DNA of 7,463 nt from a bacterium (GTDB taxonomy: Bacteria > Latescibacterota > UBA2968): assembly GCA_027296045.1 (NCBI GenBank), contig JAPUJS010000145.1, positions 1 through 7,463 of the forward strand, written 5' to 3'. Below are positions 1 to 6,379 of the stretch, one piece after another. Made by a program: the position numbers and the translations under genes. Under the pieces are notes generated by a model. That model did not search any database. It saw only the letters and a program-made list of their open reading frames with translations, and was not told where the DNA came from. Within the stretch, counting starts at the first letter, position 1. Every line of letters starts with the position of its first letter.

Positions 1-220
1 AACCGATGGCGGATGAAAATCGACGACATTCAAAGCTTTTTATTGTGAACGGACGGATCTCCTAATGCAGTTGGACCTTCGGTTTGTTTCACGCCCCTCG
101 AAGAAAAAACGATTCAGGATTGTCTTCCCTCCGAAGTTGGACAAGACGAATTTGTCGGGGGCGACCTCAGCATGTGTAAACAATCATCATCTCACTTGGC
201 TTTATGTCCCACCCTCAGAA
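1..220. other. Stretch without a recognisable gene
   Basis: No frame on either strand gives a convincing protein. A 64-codon plus-strand frame (65-259) has only a weak upstream purine match (GGACGGA) and no recognisable motif. A plus-strand frame from ATG 13 stops after 11 codons. Minus-strand frames are broken by several stops. Base composition looks more AT-rich than in the genes. A short inverted repeat GACAA/TTGTC (about 138-155) has no T-run behind it on the minus strand, and no clear terminator for the minus-strand operon was found. It could be degenerate coding DNA left by the event that truncated the sulfatase-like frame, or an intergenic region running into an unseen neighbour. Confidence 0.45.
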
Positions 221-298
221 TTAGAATCCGATGCTGATATCCGCACCCAGGTAGGTTAGATCCTCTTTTCTAAACAGAATATTGGGTCGATCTGCCAT
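221..298 (-). pseudogene. Possible sulfatase gene remnant (N-terminal fragment only)
   Basis: Eleven bases after the TauD-like gene's stop, an ATG at 298 is preceded by GAGGGG with a 5-base spacer. The frame opens MADRPNILF, closely resembling the N-terminus of type I (formylglycine) sulfatases, where RPNILF starts the first beta strand and is normally followed by a metal-binding Asp pair such as xxTDD. Here the next residues are RKEDLTYLGADISIGF and then TAA, so the metal Asp pair is not seen, and no other frame picks up the sulfatase CxPSR region before the window ends. Operon-style placement and a plausible ribosome binding site support a real former gene truncated by deletion or insertion near position 270. 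The match is only about nine residues, so chance resemblance or a genuine 25-residue peptide remains possible. Confidence 0.4.
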
Positions 299-309
299 TC
301 AATCCCCTC

Positions 310-1254
310 TCAATTCATCGGATTTAACCATAATCGCACATAGTGCCGTCGTTGCTCAAATATCTCATAATCTTCAAACGCCGTCCGATTGTGCAAAATC
401 CACTCATTATTGGTAAACAGCATCTGTCCGGGCTTCAAATCAAACGTCACTCGGAATGCTGGCTGTTTCAACAAATTTTCCAGTGCCTCCAATGCCCGGG
501 TCTGCTCCGAAGTCAGAGGAATGCCAGCCTCTTGATGTCCGACCTGGATATAAAAGTTCAGATACCGCATGTGCAAATCATTTCCATCCCATCGAAACAC
601 AGGCGCCGACCGCACGGATTCTTCGCCTTTCAAAAACTGGCCCCGACGGTCGAAATAAAACGGCTCATAAAGGGTTTGCAACACTTCTCGATGCTCTTTT
701 ATCAGCGCATGGTGAAGCGCATAAGCGCTAACCAGTTGGCTTTGTCCTCCGGACTTTGCCGTCTGAACGCACAACAATCCGACAATACCGGGCACCTGAT
801 GGCTAAATGCATTGTCGGTATGAAATGAACTTTCCGCATTCGTCACCGAAAAACGGACCCCCTCTTTCACATCTTGCCCCGTATCTCGAACATCATAAAG
901 CACAGTGCCTTCGATATTCTGGACAAACGGCTTTCCCAAACACTGACCGATAATCCAGTAGGCCGCCTGCGCCTCTTCCAACGAATATTCCTCCACAGGA
1001 ATCCGGTCTACAATCGCAAATCCCCGCCCGGACACCAAGGCCTCCTGAACCGGTGCCAGACAATAAACACACGCGCCCATCAAAGAGTCTTGCAACCGGA
1101 TTTCCTGCACCGGCTTTGGATGGGCTCGCAAAGCCCGCACCAAATCGTCCAGCATCTGCAAGCAATCGCCAGAAAGGGAATGATACCACTGAGAAGCTTC
1201 ATCAATCGAATCCGCAACCCAACTTTTCGCATCTTCAATCGTCTCGTTCGACAT
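310..1254 (-). CDS. TauD/TfdA-like Fe(II)/2-oxoglutarate-dependent dioxygenase
   Basis: A 314-residue non-haem iron oxygenase of the TauD/TfdA/gamma-butyrobetaine hydroxylase clan. The double-stranded beta-helix core shows the iron ligands: His145 and Asp147 in SSFHTDNAF, and His288 in NEWILHNRTAFEDY. The downstream RRHYVRLWL (302-310) supplies the arginine that holds the 2-oxoglutarate carboxylate. About 70 N-terminal residues precede the core and are not recognised. Members oxidise sulfonates, carnitine precursors, aryloxyacids, alkyl sulfates and other small molecules; the substrate cannot be told here. Two adjacent starts are possible: GTG at 1257 (7 bases from GGAG) and ATG at 1254 (10 bases); ATG is preferred, and the choice changes one residue. 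It is the last intact gene in the run, 66 bases after the esterase stop. Its TGA stop is followed directly by GAGGGG and the ATG of a sulfatase-like remnant, so the operon once probably continued. Confidence 0.9.
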   Translation of the reverse strand: MSNETIEDAKSWVADSIDEASQWYHSLSGDCLQMLDDLVRALRAHPKPVQEIRLQDSLMGACVYCLAPVQEALVSGRGFAIVDRIPVEEYSLEEAQAAYWIIGQCLGKPFVQNIEGTVLYDVRDTGQDVKEGVRFSVTNAESSFHTDNAFSHQVPGIVGLLCVQTAKSGGQSQLVSAYALHHALIKEHREVLQTLYEPFYFDRRGQFLKGEESVRSAPVFRWDGNDLHMRYLNFYIQVGHQEAGIPLTSEQTRALEALENLLKQPAFRVTFDLKPGQMLFTNNEWILHNRTAFEDYEIFEQRRHYVRLWLNPMN

Positions 1255-1277
1255 CACAATCTTTCTCCATATTCTCT

Positions 1278-1295
1278 TCCCTTCACCAGAAGGGA
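1278..1295 (-). other. Perfect intergenic hairpin between esterase and dioxygenase genes
   Basis: TCCCTTC and GAAGGGA form a perfect 7-base-pair inverted repeat around a 4-base loop. It lies in the 66-base gap between the esterase stop and the TauD-like start, about 10 bases upstream of that gene's GGAG ribosome binding site. No T-run follows on the minus strand, so it does not look like a Rho-independent terminator. It could be an mRNA-stabilising or processing stem, or have no function. Confidence 0.4.
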
Positions 1296-1320
1296 GATGG
1301 ATAGACTGAATGGGTTAGGC

Positions 1321-3198
1321 TCAGACCCCCACCACCGGCTGTACCGGTCCCTGATTTCGCCAATCAATCGACATCCCATCGGTCATCGCCAACAGTTCCG
1401 GCACGTCGACAACACGCAACAAACCAAAGCAAAACAGAGGCACCGCACTATCGTAGGACACAGGCAAATCAATCAGTTGTTTAAGCGAATGATACAATCC
1501 ATCCAGATATAGATGGGAAAACCGACCGGGCTCAAGAGCGGCAGCACAAAGCGCTGCAAACGCCGTCACGGGCCCGGTTGCAGAAACCCTCACCTTTCGG
1601 CGTTTCCCCGCCCATTTTATCACTGCCAGGATCTGCCCCACCAAAATACCCAGTGGGCGTCCTCCGGCACTGGCCAGCACCATCTGCATGCGGGCAGGCA
1701 CATTCGTTTCACCCGTGCCAAAAACATCCGCAGCAACAACACACCTACCATCTGCCAACCCTTGAGAAATCTGCTCCGTCATTCCCGGACGCCCCCGGTC
1801 ATCCACCACCACATGCACTTCGCTGCCGCCCTGGAACGCAGTCACCGGCACCGTCCAATCACTGCCCAAATGCAGACGGTACTGAACAAGATCCCCCCGT
1901 CGGCCGACCACCTCCTCTTTCACACGAAAAGGACAAACCTGCATCACATCCGCCAGCCGTTTCCGCGTCCTCCGCTTCCAGGTCTCTGTGGACCGTTTTC
2001 CCATTGGACTTTCGGGCAACCCTTTTGCCGCTTGCGCAGCCAGAGAAAGAAGCGTCGCATTGTCTTCCGGCACGCCCACCGAAAGCTGAGAGGCGCTGAG
2101 CAATTCATCTTCATACGGCAAATCATCTTCGGGAGTTTCCAGTCCGAAATGCGCATTCAAAAACCGGTACAACTGCCCCCGACTGTCAGCCTCATAATTG
2201 TGGGTGCCCGGATCGCGGTTTTCGTAAAACCGGAATCGGTCTTCCACACCCAGCAATTCATAGACGGGACGAACGGGATTGTACACACTCAACCGGGTTC
2301 GCCGACTGCGAAAACAGCAGTCGTCCCGCAAATTATAAATCAACAAAGAGGGTCGAGGCGCGAACAGAGCCGTCATCGCATCAAAATCTGCCACCGCACA
2401 CAAATCTGTAGGCACCTGTTCCAAATCTCCAATATCCGCCAGACAAGATACCCGCTGCCAGACCGGCGAATGGCCAGCTACCGGCACAATCACCGTCACC
2501 CGTTCGTCCAGAGCACTCAGCACAGCCGTCTGCCAACCCCCGCCCGAAAGCCCGGTCATCGCCACTCGGTTAGGATCGCAGTTTCGGTGTGCCAACAACA
2601 CATCCAGTCCGCGTTTCATTGCCAAATAAAATACGGCAACACCGGAGACACCACACAGATCTAGATGCCCAATCCGGTTGTGTTCCCGACTGGCCTGTAA
2701 CTCGCCCATCCCAATAAACTCTGTATTCAGCGCCAGCATCCCACGCTTGGCCAGATTGATACACCGGGCCTGCTTGTAGTCCATTGCCTTTCCACCTGCA
2801 TGGTGCCCATTGGGATTTAGAACACCGGGCACTTTCCCCTTCAACTCCGTGGGTTCATACAACAGGGCTGGAATCCACATCCTCGGATAGCCTTCATACC
2901 GAAGTTTCCGAATGCGATAGCCTTTCCCGGTCTCAATCACATCTCCCCAGACCACACGGGGTTTTTCCTTTAATAAGGAAGCTGGATGCCCCTTGAGATA
3001 CACATCCTTCAAAAACTGCCGACGAAGGGATCGGGCCGTTCGCTTCCAATCTTCCGCCTTTTCGGGGCACTGGAAACGTGCCAATCTGGACAAAATAAAA
3101 CGGTGCAATTCACACCGGTTCGGATCTTCCGGATTTGTCCTGCCCAGCAACCGTCGTTGCAGTGCTTTTCGGACCTGTCCGGATGTCAGATTACCCAT
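1321..3198 (-). CDS. Two-domain alpha/beta hydrolase, acetylxylan esterase (AXE1)-like
   Basis: A 625-residue serine hydrolase. Residues about 75-350 form a complete alpha/beta hydrolase domain resembling acetylxylan/cephalosporin-C esterases and S9 peptidases: an oxyanion-loop region NPNGHHAGGK (128-137), the nucleophile elbow GLSGGG (216-221) with Ser218, an acidic residue in NLRDD (Asp292 or Asp293), and His333 in DPGTHNYE. Residues about 400-625 look like a second, degenerate copy of the same fold; the place of the elbow (SATGPVTAF, 539-547) has no serine nucleophile, so this half is probably structural or substrate-binding. The basic N-terminal helix region (1-70) is not a signal peptide, which argues for cytoplasmic action. 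Start at ATG 3198, with GAGGA 9 bases upstream lying just past the M20 gene's stop. It most likely removes acetyl or other ester groups from a sugar. Hydrolase assignment is firm, esterase likely, substrate unknown. A long opposite-strand frame runs across it but is a shadow. Confidence 0.88.
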   Translation of the reverse strand: MGNLTSGQVRKALQRRLLGRTNPEDPNRCELHRFILSRLARFQCPEKAEDWKRTARSLRRQFLKDVYLKGHPASLLKEKPRVVWGDVIETGKGYRIRKLRYEGYPRMWIPALLYEPTELKGKVPGVLNPNGHHAGGKAMDYKQARCINLAKRGMLALNTEFIGMGELQASREHNRIGHLDLCGVSGVAVFYLAMKRGLDVLLAHRNCDPNRVAMTGLSGGGWQTAVLSALDERVTVIVPVAGHSPVWQRVSCLADIGDLEQVPTDLCAVADFDAMTALFAPRPSLLIYNLRDDCCFRSRRTRLSVYNPVRPVYELLGVEDRFRFYENRDPGTHNYEADSRGQLYRFLNAHFGLETPEDDLPYEDELLSASQLSVGVPEDNATLLSLAAQAAKGLPESPMGKRSTETWKRRTRKRLADVMQVCPFRVKEEVVGRRGDLVQYRLHLGSDWTVPVTAFQGGSEVHVVVDDRGRPGMTEQISQGLADGRCVVAADVFGTGETNVPARMQMVLASAGGRPLGILVGQILAVIKWAGKRRKVRVSATGPVTAFAALCAAALEPGRFSHLYLDGLYHSLKQLIDLPVSYDSAVPLFCFGLLRVVDVPELLAMTDGMSIDWRNQGPVQPVVGV

Positions 3199-3214
3199 AA
3201 CAAACTGTCCTCAT

Positions 3215-4393
3215 TCAAGAAACCCCGCAATAAGACATCGCCGTCAACGCATACACGCGAGCGGCACTTTCCAACCGGTCGACCGACACCCATTCAACAT
3301 CGGCGTGGGCCGTCTCGTTGGAAGGTCCATAATAAAACGTTGGAATCCCACTCCCGTGCACATACAAATTGGCATCGCCCACAATTCGCATCCCCACATA
3401 TTCCGCCTCGTCCCCGGTCACCTCTCGATGCGCTTCAACCGTTGCCACCACGGCTGGATCGTCCACAGCCGTCTCAAAAGGCTCTCGCTCATGCACCATC
3501 TCAACCTTCAAATCCAATCCACCAGCTTCTGCAAAAGGCCGTGCGAGCGCCTCTATATCGGCAAGTACCTCGGGGGCCGTCTTTCCCGGCATCCACCGTC
3601 GCGTCCCCGTCAAAGCGCAACTCGGGGGCGTTCGGTTAAAATAATCGCCCCCACGAACAATCCCCACATCCATGCGTTCTGCCCCGGCCAGCGGGTGCAC
3701 GGCCCCGGCATCCAATTCTTCCTGAAAAGCCTGAATCCGACAAATCAGATCGCCTAAATGTCGGATCGGGTTGTCTGCAAAAGGAACGTACTGCGTATGA
3801 GTACCCCCCTTGTCCGAAGTCAGCGTGATGGTAAACACCATCGACCCCATGCTCATCACCCACAACGCATCCCGGCCTTCTACGATCAAAATTCGGTCGC
3901 CGGTTACTCGCCCCTCATTCAGATCTGCAATCAACGCCAGTGGTCCGTCCTTTTCGGCCTCTGGCTCCTCGTGTCCCACCACTGCCGTGAGCCATACATC
4001 CCCTTTTAAGCACACCCCCGAAGCCAGCAACGCCTTTGCCGTTCCAAGCATCGCCGCCATCCCGCCCTTCATATCCGTTGTACCCCGACCGTAAATCCGA
4101 TCTCCTTCCCACCGACAAGGCGGACACTTCCCAATCGGAATCGTATCTAAATGTCCGTTTAAAATAAGCGCAGGCCCCTCGCCACCACCCGGAATCCGGG
4201 CATAGAGATTATTGCGTCCTGGCGTCACCTCCCGGACATCCACTTGCAGACCCAGATCTGTCAACTGAGCTTCGTAGAGCCGACACACCTCGGTCTCATC
4301 CATCGTCACGCTCGGGATCTCCACCAGCGCTTCCGTCTGTCGGGCAATCCAGGATTTGTCGATCCCGTCCAGGACCCGATCCTGATCGCTCAT
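3215..4393 (-). CDS. M20/ArgE/DapE-family metallohydrolase
   Basis: A 392-residue di-zinc hydrolase of the M20 family (ArgE, DapE, CPG2, aminoacylase relatives), which cleaves amide bonds of N-acyl amino acids, small peptides or N-acylated metabolites. The catalytic domain shows GHLDTIP (His81, Asp83), GRGTTDMKGG (bridging Asp107), GHEEPE (Glu142 as base, Glu143 as metal ligand), VEGRD (Glu172) and the C-terminal TAHADVE (His363). The inserted dimerisation domain (about 185-300) contains the His199 segment GGTHTQ. All expected ligands are present, so it should be active. Length is typical and there is no signal peptide. The ATG at 4393 has a strong Shine-Dalgarno (GGGAGGAG) with 7 bases from GGAGG to the start. 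The stop is 16 bases before the esterase gene. A CPPC pair (90-93) in the active-site loop is uncommon. Substrate is not determinable; the context suggests removal of an N-acyl group from a sugar-like or amino compound. Confidence 0.92.
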   Translation of the reverse strand: MSDQDRVLDGIDKSWIARQTEALVEIPSVTMDETEVCRLYEAQLTDLGLQVDVREVTPGRNNLYARIPGGGEGPALILNGHLDTIPIGKCPPCRWEGDRIYGRGTTDMKGGMAAMLGTAKALLASGVCLKGDVWLTAVVGHEEPEAEKDGPLALIADLNEGRVTGDRILIVEGRDALWVMSMGSMVFTITLTSDKGGTHTQYVPFADNPIRHLGDLICRIQAFQEELDAGAVHPLAGAERMDVGIVRGGDYFNRTPPSCALTGTRRWMPGKTAPEVLADIEALARPFAEAGGLDLKVEMVHEREPFETAVDDPAVVATVEAHREVTGDEAEYVGMRIVGDANLYVHGSGIPTFYYGPSNETAHADVEWVSVDRLESAARVYALTAMSYCGVS

Positions 4394-4410
4394 GTCATCT
4401 CCTCCCTTAT

Positions 4411-4440
4411 CAACAAAAATAGAAGGATGAACAATATCCT
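4411..4440 (-). terminator. Weak hairpin plus U-rich tract after the kinase gene (doubtful)
   Basis: Just past the kinase stop (4444-4442), the minus-strand RNA can form a 5-base-pair stem, AGGAU with AUCCU, around a 7-base loop (4440-4424). It is followed by a U-rich tract ending in UAUUUUUG (about 4418-4411). The stem is short and AU-containing, so termination would be inefficient at best. The M20 gene begins 18 bases further on with its own strong ribosome binding site. It may be a partial terminator that tunes downstream expression, or chance. Confidence 0.2.
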
Positions 4441-4441
4441 A

Positions 4442-5335
4442 TCAAAAAACAGAAAAAGACGCTGGAAGTCTCGGTGTACCGCCGTCCTGCGTGGTCACAT
4501 ACCCGCCCACTTCATTTGCCCGTTCGGCGCACGTACGGGCATCTGCCCCTTGAAGGTGGTGCAACACAAAAGCGGCAGTAAATGCATCGCCGGCGCCTAC
4601 TGTATTCACCACCTTTTGAGGCGCTGCCGGAACCTGCACATCCCCTTCCGGCCCCAAAACACGGCACCCACCGGCACCCATGGTTAACACGATCTGGCGG
4701 ATCTGAAATCGTTCTCGAATATCCCGGCAGAACGATGTGGGATCGTCCACACCACCCAAATACTGCCGCAAAATTGGTACTTCATCGACATTCAATTTCA
4801 AAATATCTGAAAGGCCGACCGACGTCCGCACCACCTCCTGGGAGTGATAATGCTGTCGGAAATTCAAATCCAGTACTTTCAAACACCGATCAGGAACCCC
4901 GGCGATCAGCCGTTGGATCGTCTCCCTGCTTGTCTCTTCTCGCTGGATAAGGCTTCCAAAATACAGCACATCGGCCTCTTGAACCTGCGTCCCCAGATCC
5001 GGCTCCCACGCGATGACATCCCATGCTACCCCTTCAACAATCTCGTAAGAGGGCTCGCCATCCTCCACGGTCACTCGAACCGTGCCCGTAGCCCTGCTGT
5101 CATCCACCTGAATAAACCGGGTATCCAATCCCCAGCCCGAAAGCATCTCAACTGCTCGGCGTCCGTTCTCATCGTCGCCGATCCGGCTCACCAGCACCGC
5201 CTCTGCCCCCAGAAAAACCGACATCACCGCAAAGTTTGTACCGGCACCTCCTAGCCGAGCGCCATCCGGAAACACATCCCAGAGCAATTCCCCGAGTGCG
5301 AAAATCCGCGGTCTCTGTTTGTTTTTATCGAGCAA
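4442..5335 (-). CDS. PfkB-family carbohydrate kinase (fructokinase-like), TTG start
   Basis: A 297-residue ribokinase/PfkB-superfamily kinase that would phosphorylate a sugar or sugar acid with ATP. The N-terminus has the fructokinase-like block GELLWDVFPDGARLGGAGTN (15-34), including the GGxGxN substrate-binding turn. DLNFR (156-160) matches the DxNxR strand of the family, and NTVGAGDAF (244-252) is the C-terminal signature with the catalytic base Asp250. The first signature residue is Asn instead of the usual Asp; the GAGD anion hole and base are intact. The frame is closed by a TGA two codons upstream, and the only plausible initiator before the conserved block is TTG at 5335, inside the final codons of the oxidoreductase gene. 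GAAG-type purines lie 10 bases upstream, and GAAGG directly abuts the TTG. The 11-base overlap indicates translational coupling. Its product probably traps the sugar made by the neighbouring isomerase and dehydrogenase; the exact sugar is unknown. Confidence 0.9.
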   Translation of the reverse strand: MLDKNKQRPRIFALGELLWDVFPDGARLGGAGTNFAVMSVFLGAEAVLVSRIGDDENGRRAVEMLSGWGLDTRFIQVDDSRATGTVRVTVEDGEPSYEIVEGVAWDVIAWEPDLGTQVQEADVLYFGSLIQREETSRETIQRLIAGVPDRCLKVLDLNFRQHYHSQEVVRTSVGLSDILKLNVDEVPILRQYLGGVDDPTSFCRDIRERFQIRQIVLTMGAGGCRVLGPEGDVQVPAAPQKVVNTVGAGDAFTAAFVLHHLQGADARTCAERANEVGGYVTTQDGGTPRLPASFSVF

Positions 5336-6308
5336 CCTTCACCGGCTTCTTCCCTGCCACCGACCGGTAAGCCGCTTCTGACAGGCGTGCGACCTGGAGG
5401 GCAAAATCCGCCGGTTCATATCCCTTGCCCCCGTTTCGAATCATGCCAAAGAAGGCCTCATCGGGCGTCCTCTCTTTGATCCGGGCGGGAACCTTCATCG
5501 GCCGGTCATTGACCAATACCGACTTTACCTGCCATCGGTGCAGATGGAAAACAATACACCCCTTGCTCCCATGAATGGCAATCCGTTCATCGTGACACCC
5601 CGCATTGCCGAACGTGTTCAGCGTCCCGGAAGCACCGCCTTTGAACCGCACATTCACCACCGCATTGATATCGACTTGCTTCCCGGCATTGTCCATATAA
5701 GCTGACACCTCCACCGGCTCCAATCCCGTAATCCATAACACCGATGCCACCAGATGGCTGCCTGTATCCATAAACATCCCTCCCCCCGACATCTCCGGAT
5801 CCAGCCGCCAGCCCCGGGCGCTTCCCCAGTTTTGCGTAACGTAGGCCACAACACCTCGCAAATCGCCGATTTCGCCCGAACGGATCAATTCCCTGGCATA
5901 GGTGTGGGGCGCCATAAAATTTCGCTGATAACTCACCACCATAAGTTTTTTATGCTTGTCCGAAAGTCCGATCAGCGTTTTACTTTGCCGGGAAGAAATC
6001 GTCAGCGGTTTTTCAATTAATACGTGCAGTCCTTTTTGCAAAACCAGCCGGGCATGTTCATAATGCAGTGCATGGGGGGAACTGATCACCACCGCTTCCA
6101 GGTCTTCATTTCGAATCAACTGGCGATAATCCTCATAATGCGCGACATCTCCCCCCCAATCCTGGATCAGCGCCTCGGCGGCTTCCTGGTCGGGATCGGC
6201 CACACAAACCAGGTTTACGCCGCCGTCTGCACGAAAGCGGGGCAGGTGTGCGCGCCGCATATTGCCCCCACATCCGATCAGCCCGACACGGATTTTTCGC
6301 TTTGCCAT
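5325..6308 (-). CDS. Gfo/Idh/MocA family NAD(P)-dependent oxidoreductase
   Basis: A 327-residue dehydrogenase of the glucose-fructose oxidoreductase / inositol dehydrogenase / MocA family. The N-terminal Rossmann fold opens with VGLIGCGGNM (residues 8-17, GxGG-type dinucleotide loop); an acidic residue ends the second strand (VADPD, 36-40). The nucleotide domain carries the family EKP signature at 99-101, with Lys100 the likely catalytic lysine. The C-terminal domain has the active-site helix GGGMFMDTGSH (175-185), with Asp181 and His185 in the usual catalytic positions. The start at 6308 (MAKRK) is chosen because a near-perfect Shine-Dalgarno AAGGAGG lies 5 bases upstream and the Rossmann strand then begins at the normal place; an in-frame ATG at 6332 lies upstream of this site and is probably not used. 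It likely oxidises or reduces a hydroxyl of a cyclic sugar or polyol. Its last 11 bases overlap the kinase gene, implying coupled translation. No promoter was recognised in the 71-base gap before it. Confidence 0.92.
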   Translation of the reverse strand: MAKRKIRVGLIGCGGNMRRAHLPRFRADGGVNLVCVADPDQEAAEALIQDWGGDVAHYEDYRQLIRNEDLEAVVISSPHALHYEHARLVLQKGLHVLIEKPLTISSRQSKTLIGLSDKHKKLMVVSYQRNFMAPHTYARELIRSGEIGDLRGVVAYVTQNWGSARGWRLDPEMSGGGMFMDTGSHLVASVLWITGLEPVEVSAYMDNAGKQVDINAVVNVRFKGGASGTLNTFGNAGCHDERIAIHGSKGCIVFHLHRWQVKSVLVNDRPMKVPARIKERTPDEAFFGMIRNGGKGYEPADFALQVARLSEAAYRSVAGKKPVKVAR

Positions 6309-6379
6309 AGCTCCCTCCTTGTAAAACAACAAATCCCCGTATCCCTGGTTCGTTGCTCAGATGCATCTACAGGGGACAA

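Noticed and set aside
1..12. 12-base identity with 7321-7332 (AACCGATGGCGG), which on the minus strand reads PPSV in both places
   Set aside because: One or two repeated 12-mers are expected by chance in a window this size, and the flanking bases do not match, so it does not support a second PhyH gene or a direct repeat.
13..48. Plus-strand MKIDDIQSFLL, resembling an enolase-superfamily N-terminus
   Set aside because: Only 11 residues before TGA, no ribosome binding site, and no continuation in another frame.
65..259. 64-codon plus-strand frame in the left-edge stretch
   Set aside because: No family resemblance, only a weak ribosome-site match, and it overlaps the sulfatase-like start on the other strand; too little support to call a gene.
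874..1512. 212-codon plus-strand frame opposite the dioxygenase and esterase genes
   Set aside because: Antisense shadow with low-complexity basic composition and no domain; the minus-strand genes have intact catalytic motifs.
1513..2664. 383-codon plus-strand frame opposite the esterase gene
   Set aside because: It lies wholly within a well-supported minus-strand gene, its product is very rich in Arg, His, Pro and Gln with no recognisable motif, and it is the kind of antisense frame that codon bias produces.
2986..3757. Plus-strand frames of about 217 and 254 codons opposite the M20 and esterase genes
   Set aside because: Two overlapping frames both rich in Pro, Arg, Ser and His and lacking motifs; explained by the opposite-strand genes.
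6309..6332. Upstream ATG giving an 8-residue longer oxidoreductase
   Set aside because: The strong AAGGAGG site lies downstream of it, 5 bases before the ATG at 6308, and the added residues are that site translated.
6309..6379. Possible promoter or hairpin in the 71-base gap before the oxidoreductase gene
   Set aside because: No convincing -35/-10 pair; the CCCTG/CAGGG complementarity is distant and competes with a TCCCC/GGGGA pairing.
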